A stretch of DNA of 64,000 nt, taken from Dethiosulfatarculus sandiegensis. GTDB taxonomy: Bacteria; Desulfobacterota; Desulfarculia; Desulfarculales; Desulfarculaceae. Shown here piece after piece: positions 44,701 to 52,383 of the stretch. Each line of letters opens with the position of its first letter. Positions within the stretch are counted from its first letter, which is position 1. Below the pieces are notes generated by a model. It saw only the letters and a list, made by a program, of their open reading frames with translations. It was not told where the DNA came from and made no database searches. Location: the NCBI RefSeq assembly GCF_000931935.2, contig NZ_AZAC01000056.1, forward strand, positions 62,001 through 126,000, written 5' to 3'. The position numbers and the translations under genes are program-made.

Positions 44701-46236
44701 GTAAGACCCCCTGTCCGGGATCACCCCGCCTGAGGAGTAGATATCCAGATAAGCTCCTTTGCGCGCCTTTACCCGGTTTTCCAGCCGGTCCACCATTATT
44801 TTGGGCCTTAGTTCCGGTATTTTTGTTTGAGCAAAACGACCGGCCAGCATCTCCAGCACCAGGTCGAATTCCTTTTGTTTTAAGGTGCGGTAACAGACGC
44901 TGGTGCGGATCTGGTCATAGAGCCGGTCCAGGTCCCAGGTCTCCATGGCGGTCATGGAGACCAGAACCTGGGCCAGGACATCCAGGCAGGGGCCCACCGG
45001 CGGCCTTTTTTCAATCAGCCCGCTCTCCACCGCAGGAGCCAGGACCGCAGCTTCCAGGATGTCACGGGCATGAGTGGGGAAAAGCGCGCCTTTGCTGGCC
45101 GCTCCCACCTGGTGCCCGGCCCGGCCTATGCGTTGCAGGGCGGAAGACACCGAAGGCGGTGTCTGCACCAGAACCACCTGCTCAAGCTCTCCTATGTCTA
45201 TACCCAGTTCCAGGGAGCTGGTGGCCACAATTGCCTTTAGCCCGCCTTTTTTCAGTTTTGACTCAACTTCCAGGCGCAGTTCCTTGGAAAGAGAGCCGTG
45301 GTGGGCATAGGCCAGGGGCGTTTGTTCGTCACGGTTAATCAGGTGGGTGATTTTTTCCGCAAGCCTTCTGCTGTTTACGAAAAACAATGAAGATTTGTTT
45401 TTTGCGATGATTTTCTTAAAGTCACTGATCAGGGCGGGCCAGACAGATTCTCCCGGCGGAAGAGACAGGGCTTCTTCAGGCAAACACACCTTGATTTCAA
45501 GTTTTTTGGGGAGGCTTGATTGCACCAAAGAGACTTGGCGGGCATGAAAAAGCGGGGCGTCATTTGAATATTCCAGGGCAAAGCCGCCCACAAAATCCGC
45601 TGCCTTGGCCAGGGGGCGTATGGTGGCGGAAAGGGCAATGCGCTGGAACTCGCCGCTTAAGGGGACCAGCCTTTCCACGGCGGTGCTCAAAAATGCGTCC
45701 CTCTTACTGCCCATCAGGGCATGGATTTCATCAAGAATTACGGTTTTGAGGCTGCCCAGGATAGACCTCCCGCCCCGGGAGCTTAAAAGAAGGTTCAGGC
45801 TCTCCGGGGTGGTGATAAGTATCTCGGGCGGGTCTCTCAGCATGCGTCTGCGCTGATTTTGGGGAGTGTCTCCGCTTCTGGTCATGACCTGTATGCGGGG
45901 CATTTCACGGCCCTGGTCTTTTAAAAGCTTTTTTATTTGGGCCAGGGGAAGCAGGAGGTTTTTTTCTATGTCGTTGTTAAGGGCTTTTAGAGGAGAGACA
46001 TAAAGAACACTGGTCTTTCCCAGGGGCCAGGAGCGGCTTACAAGCTGGTTAATGGACCAGAGAAATGAAGCCAGGGTTTTGCCGCTGCCCGTGGGCGCGG
46101 TTATCAGTACATGGCCGCCTTGGGCGATTTTGGGCCAGGCCTGCCTTTGTATATCAGTGGGCTCACCCAACCGGCCGACAAACCATTGGGCGATTACGGG
46201 GTGGAACAGATCCAATATGGGGTCCAACTGGTGCAT
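41767..46236 (-). CDS. lhr: Lhr-type ATP-dependent helicase (large helicase-related)
   Basis: 1489 residues, the usual size for full-length bacterial Lhr. The N-terminal superfamily 2 helicase core (about 1-430) has the Q-motif GEPTDIQRQAWP, Walker A APTGSGKTLAS, LDEIHAL, SATIRP and QRIGRAGHQ. The winged-helix and Lhr-specific beta-barrel domain follows, then the long C-terminal Lhr-CTD. It translocates 3' to 5' on single-stranded DNA and is linked to repair. The final ~350 residues carry HTH-like segments and are part of the C-terminal domain. Single gene; neighbours are unrelated. Confidence 0.9.
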   Translation of the reverse strand: MHQLDPILDLFHPVIAQWFVGRLGEPTDIQRQAWPKIAQGGHVLITAPTGSGKTLASFLWSINQLVSRSWPLGKTSVLYVSPLKALNNDIEKNLLLPLAQIKKLLKDQGREMPRIQVMTRSGDTPQNQRRRMLRDPPEILITTPESLNLLLSSRGGRSILGSLKTVILDEIHALMGSKRDAFLSTAVERLVPLSGEFQRIALSATIRPLAKAADFVGGFALEYSNDAPLFHARQVSLVQSSLPKKLEIKVCLPEEALSLPPGESVWPALISDFKKIIAKNKSSLFFVNSRRLAEKITHLINRDEQTPLAYAHHGSLSKELRLEVESKLKKGGLKAIVATSSLELGIDIGELEQVVLVQTPPSVSSALQRIGRAGHQVGAASKGALFPTHARDILEAAVLAPAVESGLIEKRPPVGPCLDVLAQVLVSMTAMETWDLDRLYDQIRTSVCYRTLKQKEFDLVLEMLAGRFAQTKIPELRPKIMVDRLENRVKARKGAYLDIYSSGGVIPDRGSYNLRHQESNNRIGQLDEEFVWEAKKGQVFTLGAQNWRVEKITPNDVFVSPAKPDAMAPPFWQAEGFNRDFHFSKALGRFMEQADQNLDQPWFKTHLSNICGLEPPAVEKLCDFLDRQKQATGENLPHANHLLMEQTSAGPGGAPGNQLFLHTLWGGKLNRPFALALEAAWQMRFQKPVEIFAGNDSIALVLPDQVEADELLGMVTKERLGDLLRHRLENSGFFGARFREAAGRALLLPRKGFNQRMPLWLNRLRSQKLLEAIKRLKDFPILLEAWRSCLNEEFDLPALKEVLEKIQTGEIRVSLVKTDHPSPLAMDMAFRQINQYMYQGDEPKTSRASDLDMDLLQEVLFEPDLRPELPEALCREFEEKRQRLFPEYTPDSAWELVEWVKERLLIPLSQWRALKRSMERDHGREAEQALTQAAPKLALLAPLQAAEPLVAARETVFALKNALYPADPHIRLTSLASDQAELTEKDSIDLELPDEPALAFMGQWLSFFAPLGFKQIQKALGISPDRLSDLLGEMVSSRQLITGQLREDSSEKLFVDKNNLESLLRLMRARSRPGFQTLPAEELALFIAEWQGLTRQPKDKENFYNRLEQLLCLPLEAEQWESEFLPARALNYQTGWLDEAATRHQLIWVGQGKGQVAFCFAEDLDLFTDQENEGRQDEVEITQLFTDPNGRYSLDALLQAAGLSSSELVSRLWQGVWQGILTNDSFAALRKGVQTGFKAPDAATSGKYRNTTRPGRRGFARWQGSLPLVGNWRLLPPPDFPQGQLEKTELLKDRARLLLARYGLICRELLAREAPALGWGNIFRALRFMELSGEVLSGMFFHGLSGIQFITPRAFGKLSQGLDQEAVFWLNAKDPASVCGLGLKGFKGLLPKRQAGNHMTFHGSEPVFISASRGRELTFFKPAQDPANPLYLGPLENMLGRSFNPQSRILVKTINQKPAAQSPYLNDLAQIFEVVADYKDVVLYKKRLN

Positions 46237-46427
46237 AACGACCGCTTTCTGTTATGGAAAGGCCCTTTCACTTTAACCCAACTGAAATTGATTTAACAAA
46301 CTAAATGGGTGTGGTTTTCAGCTAATTAACAACGGCTTCAGCCATGGTCCGGAGCCGCTCCCGGATTGGTCTCTGGATTATGGCTTCCGACGATGGGCGG
46401 AAACACAAGGGATCGGTGAACCCGTTT

Positions 46428-47801
46428 CTAGTCCCGCAGCTTGCCTCTTATCATGGAGCACATGGTGCCAAAGCCTGCCAGGAGAGTGAAAAAGGTAAAG
46501 CTTGCGGACTGGCTTTTTACAAACAGATGCAGGTTGTCAGGCCCTATGGGGTTTGCCCCCAGATAAAGGGAAAACACAAGGGAGGCGGCGGTAAGGGAAA
46601 AAACCATGCCCACAGTGCGCATGGTGGCCACTGCGCCGGAGGCCACGCCAAGGTGTTTTTTTTCAACCGAACTCATAATCGCATTGGTGTTGGGCGAGGA
46701 GAAAAAGGCAAAACCCAGCCCGAGGAAGGCCAGGTTGGCGATGATAAGGCCGGTGTGAGTCTCAAGTCCCACCATTATCATGAAACCCAGGCCCAGGGTG
46801 TTCATGGCCATACCGGCCGAGGCGATTATGCGCGGTTCGATGCGGTCGGAAAGTTTTCCGGCCAAAGGCGAGAAAAGGGCCTGCATGGCAGGCTGCACCA
46901 GCAGGACAAGTCCCGCCTCATGAGGGGACATGCCCCTGACAAATTGCAGATATTGACCAAGGAAAAAGGCCACTCCCACAGTTGCGGCGTAATTGATCAG
47001 TGCCGCCAGATTGGAAAAGGCAAAGACCCGGTTTTCGTAAAACAGCCTCACCTCAAAAACCGGGTTTTCGATTCTTAATTCCCACCAGACAAAGGCTGTC
47101 AGGCCAAGGAGGCCGACCAAAATCAGCCATGGTCCATAACTACTTGATATATTAGATATTCCGAAGATAAGCGCCACCAGAAAAGGCGTGTAGAGAAAAC
47201 TGCCGGTCCAGTCCAGTTTTTCTCCCCTGGCATCGGCCCATTCCTGATTAAGCCTGGTAAGGGATCTGTAAAAAGCCCACAGGCATAGAACCCCGAATAT
47301 GGCGTAGACCGCCCGCCAGCCCAAAAGGTCGGTGATAAGGCCGCCGGTGTAAGGGCCCAGGGATATGCCCAAGTAAACTCCGGCCACCAAAATACCCATG
47401 GCCCGGCCCCGTTCAGTGGGGGGGAAAACACTGGTTATGATGGCCATGCCCGTGGTGGTGATCATGGCCCCTCCCAGTCCCTGTAAGGCCCGCAGTGCTA
47501 TCAGGGTCTCTATGTTGGGAGAAAAGGCGGCCAGCAAAGAAGCCAGGCTGAAAACAAGAATACCTGAGACATAGGTTTTTTTACGGCCGTAGATGTCGGC
47601 CAGCTTGCCTATGGGCAAAAGAAAGGCGGCTGTGGACAGAAAATAGGAGTTGGCTATCCAGCTCAGCATAATGGCGTTGGTCTGAAAATCCGCCTGGACT
47701 TGAGGCAGGGTGATGTTGACCGCCGAGATCATGAAAGGTGTGAGAAAAGAAGTGAAGGTGGTGACCGCAAGCACCGTTTTTTTGAGGTTCTTTTCCGCCA
47801 A
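46428..47801 (-). CDS. MFS exporter, DHA2-like (14 TM)
   Basis: 457 residues. Drug:proton antiporter signatures: the loop 2-3 motif GKLADIYGRKKTYVSG and motif C in GVYLGISLGPYTGGLI. About 14 hydrophobic segments match the DHA2 group of multidrug exporters. TTG start with AGGA 7 nt upstream. Its leader contains a long stem ending in TTTTT that looks like an attenuator, and the divergent gene is an ECF sigma factor. The substrate is unknown. Confidence 0.88.
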   Translation of the reverse strand: MAEKNLKKTVLAVTTFTSFLTPFMISAVNITLPQVQADFQTNAIMLSWIANSYFLSTAAFLLPIGKLADIYGRKKTYVSGILVFSLASLLAAFSPNIETLIALRALQGLGGAMITTTGMAIITSVFPPTERGRAMGILVAGVYLGISLGPYTGGLITDLLGWRAVYAIFGVLCLWAFYRSLTRLNQEWADARGEKLDWTGSFLYTPFLVALIFGISNISSSYGPWLILVGLLGLTAFVWWELRIENPVFEVRLFYENRVFAFSNLAALINYAATVGVAFFLGQYLQFVRGMSPHEAGLVLLVQPAMQALFSPLAGKLSDRIEPRIIASAGMAMNTLGLGFMIMVGLETHTGLIIANLAFLGLGFAFFSSPNTNAIMSSVEKKHLGVASGAVATMRTVGMVFSLTAASLVFSLYLGANPIGPDNLHLFVKSQSASFTFFTLLAGFGTMCSMIRGKLRD

Positions 47802-47856
47802 CAGGATTTCCTTGCTTTGGGTGGTGGCCGGTTTTTGTCGAGCTGTTTTTAGAATT

Positions 47857-47916
47857 AAAAAGCCCGCTCGAGTATTCTTTTCCCCAAAGGCCGGCCTTTG
47901 GCAAACTTGCGGGCAT
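47857..47916 (-). promoter_or_regulatory. Terminator-like composite stem in the MFS leader, candidate attenuator
   Basis: On minus, GCCCGC (47914-47909) pairs with GCGGGC (47867-47862), followed by TTTTT. An internal 18-bp perfect palindrome CCAAAGGCCGGCCTTTGG (47884-47901) forms a second stem. It ends about 55 nt before the MFS start codon. No upstream gene on minus needs a terminator here, so conditional termination or an operator is likely. An ATG at 47916 opens a reading frame through the structure. Confidence 0.4.
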
Positions 47917-48072
47917 TGGTTTCTGAAATGAATTTTATGTAAGGAAGTATAGCAAAGAAAGGCGGCCTTTGAACCGGATTGAAAAAAAACAAGATTTTTT
48001 AAGAAAGTTGTAGACTAAAAGACGACTGCAAGCGTCTTAGGATTTGAGGAGTCCGCCATCAGGCCCGCAGGG

Positions 48073-48711
48073 GTGAAGCAAAAGAGCATGAGTCAACCTG
48101 AAAAAGAACGGGCCGATGGGAGCTCGACTTTTTACGGCGAGGAAGTTTCCCGAACAGCCCGTTTGGCCAGAGAAGGGGATATAAGGGCGTTCAGTCGCCT
48201 GACTGCCCTTTATTGGGAAAAGGTTTTTGGAATGGTTTATTACCGCACCATGAATGCGATGGACGCCGAAGACATAACCCAGGAGGTTTTTCTCAAGGCC
48301 CAGACCAGGATAAGCGGTTTAAAGGACCCTTTGAAGTTCAGGCCCTGGCTGTTCAGTATTGCCTTGAACCTGGTGCGGGATTTTCAGCGCAAGAAAAAGC
48401 TGCTTTCCATTTTGGGGCTTGAGGCCGGGGCCGGGCCGGATCTGGATACCCTGGGAGGCCGGGCCTTTGAATCCGGCCTGGATCAGGCGATGAAAAGGGA
48501 GTTTTGGGAAAAGGTCAAGGAGTTTACCGCTGGTTTGCCCGGGGCGGAGCGGGAGGTTTTCCTGCTCAAGTTTCTGGATCAGCTCACCCTGGAAGAGATA
48601 GCTCAGGTGGTGGGAAAAAAGCCCAGCACCATAAAGACTCATCTTTACCGGGCGGTGGCCAAGTTCAGGAAGAATCCCCGGCTGAGAAGCATCTCAAGGG
48701 AGGTGTTGTGA
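48073..48711 (+). CDS. ECF-type RNA polymerase sigma factor
   Basis: 212 residues. Region 2: DIRAFSRLTALYWEKVFGM, DAEDITQEVFLKA and FRPWLFSIALNLVRDFQR. Region 4: LPGAEREVFLLKFLDQLTLE, then the HTH EEIAQVVGKKPSTIKTHLYR. The first start is GTG at 48073; ATG at 48088 (MSQPEK) is possible. The stop overlaps the start of the anti-sigma-like gene (TGATG), the usual sigma/anti-sigma coupling. It probably autoregulates this operon and drives envelope genes downstream. Confidence 0.9.
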   Translation: MKQKSMSQPEKERADGSSTFYGEEVSRTARLAREGDIRAFSRLTALYWEKVFGMVYYRTMNAMDAEDITQEVFLKAQTRISGLKDPLKFRPWLFSIALNLVRDFQRKKKLLSILGLEAGAGPDLDTLGGRAFESGLDQAMKREFWEKVKEFTAGLPGAEREVFLLKFLDQLTLEEIAQVVGKKPSTIKTHLYRAVAKFRKNPRLRSISREVL

Positions 48712-49211
48712 TGACAACCAGGCATCTCACTGAAGATCAGATCGTGATCGCAGCCATTGATCCCCTTGACCTCTCCTCTGCGGGAAAAAGGCATCTCGAC
48801 TCTTGCCCTGAGTGTCAAAAGGCCTGCGCCCGATTAAAGGGAGAGTTGGGTGATTTGGGAAGCACCGCCAAGAAGATGCTTCCTTCCGCACCTCCTTGTG
48901 TGATACCTGAAAAGAGTAGCCGGAGAAGATTTTGGCTGGCTTGGTCTACGGCCGGTTCCCTTACCGCGTTTGCCCTGGTTTTGGCTTTCATTTGGGCGGG
49001 GCCGACTTACAGAACTCAAAGGCCCCTGGAGCTTTTGCCTGACTCGGCCTTTGGCGGACGACAAACGGTGTTTTTCTTGGAGCTTGAGGACCAAAGAGAA
49101 GGGTTCACTCCCTTTGAAGAGTTTGTTCTGGGCGAGGATGAAGTGGCCCTGGATGAACGATGGTGGGAGTTTGTGGCCCCCTTTGGTGCTGAAGAGGAGA
49201 GCCTTACATGA
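48711..49211 (+). CDS. Anti-sigma factor, zinc-finger type, membrane anchored
   Basis: 166 residues from the ATG overlapping the sigma stop. The cytoplasmic N-terminus carries the zinc anti-sigma motif H28xxxC32xxC35 (KRHLDSCPECQKA), followed by one TM helix about 74-96 (FWLAWSTAGSLTAFALVLAFIW shortened here) and a ~65-residue acidic periplasmic tail (EEFVLGEDEVALDERWWEF). It should hold the ECF sigma factor at the membrane until a periplasmic signal arrives. It ends overlapping the Spy-like gene by 4 nt. Confidence 0.8.
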   Translation: MTTRHLTEDQIVIAAIDPLDLSSAGKRHLDSCPECQKACARLKGELGDLGSTAKKMLPSAPPCVIPEKSSRRRFWLAWSTAGSLTAFALVLAFIWAGPTYRTQRPLELLPDSAFGGRQTVFFLELEDQREGFTPFEEFVLGEDEVALDERWWEFVAPFGAEEESLT

Positions 49212-49630
49212 AAAAAACGGCATTAACCGTGGTGTTGGTTCTTTGCGGGCTGCTTTGCTGCCTGAACCAGGCCGGGGCGGGCAGACACGCCGGTTCCTGG
49301 CAGAAATGGTGGCATTCTCCTCAGATAATCAAGGCTCTTCACCTTACCGGAGGGGAACAGGCCCGTTTGGACCGCATTCATTTGGATTTGAGACAAAAAG
49401 AAATAAACAAGCGGGGGCGTATAAAGGCCATCCGCATGGAAATAGACGCTCTTATGAACCAAAGCGTGGTCAATGAGCACAAGGTCAAGGTCCTGACTCA
49501 AAAAGCGGCCCGTATAAGGGCTTCCATTGATCAGGACAGGTATCATTTTTTATTGCAGGTTAGGAAACTTTTGGGAAACGTCCGTTATCAGCGCCTTAAG
49601 ACGCTTTACCGGGATCGCAGGCTCAGGTGA
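49208..49630 (+). CDS. Periplasmic Spy/CpxP/ZraP-like protein
   Basis: 140 residues with a signal peptide (MKKTALTVVLVLCGLLCC, cleavage near 24). The mature part is helical and basic: LHLTGGEQARLDRIHLDLRQK, IRMEIDALMNQ, AARIRASIDQDRYHFLLQVRK, matching the LTxxQ-type layout of Spy/CpxP chaperones and heavy-metal sensor CnrX/ZraP relatives. Overlap with the anti-sigma gene implies coupled function: it may sense misfolding or metal in the periplasm and control release of the sigma factor. Confidence 0.75.
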   Translation: MKKTALTVVLVLCGLLCCLNQAGAGRHAGSWQKWWHSPQIIKALHLTGGEQARLDRIHLDLRQKEINKRGRIKAIRMEIDALMNQSVVNEHKVKVLTQKAARIRASIDQDRYHFLLQVRKLLGNVRYQRLKTLYRDRRLR

Positions 49631-49732
49631 TTCCCAAAGGCAACCGGGCGAGGGGGGGTGACCGGTGGTCTGCAAAACAAAATAATAAAAAGGACAAAAT
49701 TTCATCGCAAATGATGATCAAGGAGAGGCAAA

Positions 49733-50149
49733 ATGAGAAAAAGCGGAGTTAATTTCATAGTCTTAGCCCTGTTGGCAGCCATGGCCCTGGCGGTTACGGG
49801 TTGCGCCAGTGTGCAGGCGCCTTCCAGAACCGCCTATGAATCCGGAGCTGTGGGAGCCGGTGTTGGCGCGGTGGCTGGAGCGCTTCTGGATGACGACAAC
49901 TCCTGGCGTGGCGGGGTGATCGGAGCCGGTCTGGGGGCCTTGTTGGGCGGGGCCGTTGGCGAGATCAGCAATCGTGCGGCCAGGCAGGCGGCTTACAGCC
50001 AGCAGCCTGTGGTCTACACCAACGCACCCGGAACCAGACGAGTGGTGGCCGACAATATCGGTCGTCGGGGAAACTGCCATATCGTTAAGGAAAAGTTTTA
50101 TGAGCACGGGCAGTTGGTAAGGGAGACCCAGCGTGAGGTCTGCGACTAA
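49733..50149 (+). CDS. Glycine-zipper outer-membrane lipoprotein
   Basis: 138 residues. Lipoprotein signal with lipobox VTGC (Cys 24). A glycine-zipper region follows: GAVGAGVGAVAGALLDDDNS, then GVIGAGLGALLGGAVGEI, a two-segment membrane hairpin as in SlyB/YmgG-like proteins. The C-terminal ~55 residues are polar with two Cys. GGAG SD. It lies 100 bp after the Spy-like gene and is probably part of the sigma regulon. General role: envelope integrity. Confidence 0.82.
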   Translation: MRKSGVNFIVLALLAAMALAVTGCASVQAPSRTAYESGAVGAGVGAVAGALLDDDNSWRGGVIGAGLGALLGGAVGEISNRAARQAAYSQQPVVYTNAPGTRRVVADNIGRRGNCHIVKEKFYEHGQLVRETQREVCD

Positions 50150-50256
50150 AGGAGTACGGTGGAAGAAGCTTTTCCAGAGGTGAAAATTTAGGCCCAAACA
50201 AGGCAAGGGCCGGGATTGAACTATGGAAATTCGCCTGCCTGAATGGGAGAGGATAA

Positions 50257-50499
50257 ATGAACATGAGAAAAAAACTGGCGGCTCTGACCCTGGTGACGGG
50301 TATTGCCCTTTTCGCGGGCAGCGCCCTGGCTGCGATCACTTTTGAAGAATATGACACAAACGGGGACGGCAAGATTACCAAAGAGGAATTTCTGGCCAAA
50401 TGCACCCACGGCAAGAAAAAATGCCTGGAAGAGTTCGACTGGTATGACCGCAACAAAGACGGAGTGATCACCAAAAAGGAAATGGAAGCCGCTTTATAG
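50257..50499 (+). CDS. Exported EF-hand protein
   Basis: 80 residues. Signal peptide about 1-25 (ends SALA). Two EF-hand loops with all ligand positions filled: DTNGDGKITKEE (33-44) and DRNKDGVITKKE (64-75). Two Cys (49, 56) between the loops could form a disulfide. A periplasmic calcium-binding protein. It follows the glycine-zipper gene by 107 bp in the same direction, so it may belong to the ECF operon or regulon and link calcium to envelope stress. Confidence 0.82.
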   Translation: MNMRKKLAALTLVTGIALFAGSALAAITFEEYDTNGDGKITKEEFLAKCTHGKKKCLEEFDWYDRNKDGVITKKEMEAAL

Positions 50500-50831
50500 C
50501 CCGGCCCGCAAGAGATGCGGGGGAAGGCCAAGGAACACAGTCTAACGAGTCCGCTGCTTTTCTCTTATTGATACAAAACCGGTTTTGAGATTACTTGTCC
50601 GGGGAAATGCTGCTCCCCGGACAGGTTAACCGGCGGGGGATTTTTATTTTTTAGATGATGTATAGGGCCGCCTGTCGGGTGCTAAACCGCTTGTTGGAAA
50701 AATTCGGTCCTATTAATTTGAATAAACGCCGCTTTAACTTGTCAGGCCGCATAAGGCGTGTCACGATTATTTACAATGTCCCTGAACAAAGTTCAGAAAT
50801 GACTTAAGACCCAGCGCGGGGAGTTTTTGCC
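50500..50831. other. Intergenic region after the EF-hand gene
   Basis: 332 bp. It contains a 10-bp hairpin TGTCCGGGGA / TCCCCGGACA (50596-50605 and 50614-50623), which may end the sigma-factor operon though no T-run follows directly. The rest should hold the promoter of the SUMF1-like gene. Confidence 0.5.
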
Positions 50832-51674
50832 ATGAAGGGAAAGAGGCTTTCCTGGAATCTGTTAGCGGTTGCCGCACTGGCCTTAGGCCTTTGCCTGGGC
50901 TTTGGGGAAAGCCTTCGGGCAGAGTCTTCTTTACCTGCGAAGTATAAAAATTCCCTGGGCATGGAGTTTGCCCTGATACCGGCCGGAAAATTTACCATGG
51001 GCTCTCCGGCAGACGCATCCTGGGCCAGACCCAATGAGACGCCGCACCAGGTAACCTTTTCCCAACCTTTTTATATGCAGACCACGGAAGTAACCCTTGG
51101 CCAATGGCGGGCTTTGATGGGCAAGAGGTTTTTGATCCGCCGGAAAGGCGGGCCCGATATACCGGTTTCCAAGGTTTCCTGGCATGATGCCATGCGTTTT
51201 GTGGCCAAGTTGAATCAGTTGGGGGAGGGCGTTTACAATCTGCCCACTGAGGCTCAATGGGAATATGCCTGCCGGGCCGGGTCTGATACGGCTTATTTTT
51301 GGGGGAACAGCTTAACCTGTTCCCAGGCGATGTACGGAAATAATCCCATTAAAAATGCCTGCTGCCTGGCCTATATAAGAAAAAAAGGCCTGCCCGTGTC
51401 CGGACCGGCCCCTGTGAAAAGCTATCCGCCCAATGCCTGGGGGCTTTACGACATGCACGGCAACCTGTGGGAATGGTGTCGGGACTGGTTTGGGCCATAT
51501 CCGGAAAAGGCGGTTACCGACCCCACCGGCCCGGCCGACGGGGTGAACAGGGTGAGAAGGGGCGGCAGCTGGTATCGAGGCGTTGCCCGTTTAAGATCCA
51601 CCAACCGGAATTTTGCCAATCCTGATTCCATGTATTCAACCCTGGGCTTCAGGGTTATCAGGGAGACGCCTTAA
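50832..51674 (+). CDS. Exported SUMF1/FGE-fold protein
   Basis: 280 residues. A signal peptide (about 1-33, RAES end) precedes a formylglycine-generating-enzyme-like fold: LGMEFALIPAGKFTMGSP, MQTTEVTLGQWRALMG, PVSKVSWHDAMRFV, YNLPTEAQWEYACRAGS, WGLYDMHGNLWEWCRDW, VRRGGSWYRG and LGFRVIRE. Real FGE has two catalytic Cys in a CxxxxC segment before the last strand; here that region reads STNRNFANPDS without Cys. So it is probably not a sulfatase-activating enzyme but one of the many periplasmic lectin-like or regulatory members. Confidence 0.87.
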   Translation: MKGKRLSWNLLAVAALALGLCLGFGESLRAESSLPAKYKNSLGMEFALIPAGKFTMGSPADASWARPNETPHQVTFSQPFYMQTTEVTLGQWRALMGKRFLIRRKGGPDIPVSKVSWHDAMRFVAKLNQLGEGVYNLPTEAQWEYACRAGSDTAYFWGNSLTCSQAMYGNNPIKNACCLAYIRKKGLPVSGPAPVKSYPPNAWGLYDMHGNLWEWCRDWFGPYPEKAVTDPTGPADGVNRVRRGGSWYRGVARLRSTNRNFANPDSMYSTLGFRVIRETP

Positions 51675-51682
51675 AGCCGGTC

Positions 51683-52189
51683 CTAAAGCCTGGTTTCCCG
51701 CCATGTGTCCAGCCTGGCGCCGCAGTTTCTGCATTTGTAGCGCCGTCTTTTTGGCAGGCTGAATCTCCTCTTCCGTTTAAAACTCATGCCGCAGACCGGG
51801 CAATTATATTGCCAGCGCCAAGGTTCGCTTAACCAGGATTCCTCCCGCCCTCCCTGGGAAGGGGATAAAGATCCGCCGAGATCCAAACAGGTTTTTTGAA
51901 AAAGTTTGGAGTGCCCGTGGTCCTTGTAGCGAACCCAACACACTGCGTGTGCCACTTCGTGCAAAAAGGTGCGGTAAATCCGGCTGTAGCCGAATTCTTC
52001 CAGATAGGCTGGGTTGAGTTCTATGGTGAGCGCGGTGGTCAGCCCTTTTTTGTGCTGAATGCGCAGGCAACCCGCAGTGGTCTTCAAGCGTCGGCTAAAG
52101 ATCAACTTGGGGATGGGGTTTACGCCAAGTTCGCCGCAAAGCCTGTTCAGCTCTTGGGTCAGGAGGTTTTCGGCTTGTTTTTGAGTCAT
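51683..52189 (-). CDS. SprT-like zinc metalloprotease-fold protein
   Basis: 168 residues. HEVAH (77-81, HExxH) with GHSKLFQKTC giving the third ligand region, typical of SprT/Spartan. A C-terminal zinc ribbon has Cys 130, 133, 153, 156 (CPVCG...CRNCG). Family members act on DNA-protein crosslinks; bacterial short forms are uncharacterised. Convergent with the SUMF1-like gene, 8 bp apart. Confidence 0.85.
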   Translation of the reverse strand: MTQKQAENLLTQELNRLCGELGVNPIPKLIFSRRLKTTAGCLRIQHKKGLTTALTIELNPAYLEEFGYSRIYRTFLHEVAHAVCWVRYKDHGHSKLFQKTCLDLGGSLSPSQGGREESWLSEPWRWQYNCPVCGMSFKRKRRFSLPKRRRYKCRNCGARLDTWRETRL

Positions 52190-52383
52190 GGTGAGAAGCA
52201 GCTTAGCAGTTTAAGCCGACTGGGGCCAGTCCCGGTTATAAGTTGCTTTTAAAGTATCCAAACCGGGTTTGATCGGCCGAAAAGTTCAATGGAACCATAA
52301 ATGCCGAGCTAGGGTGTTTTTTATAGGAGCCGGGGTGTCGGTGCTGCTTTACAAAAGACCCTCAAGCCTTTAAACTCCGATGC

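Noticed and set aside
47581..47916. 111-codon frame overlapping the MFS start as a separate gene
   Set aside because: Most of it is out of frame inside the MFS gene; only a short leader-peptide role at its beginning remains possible.
50832..51674. SUMF1-like protein as the activator of the sulfatase-like protein at 32075
   Set aside because: It has a signal peptide and lacks the FGE catalytic cysteines, and the sulfatase-like protein has Thr rather than Cys or Ser to modify.
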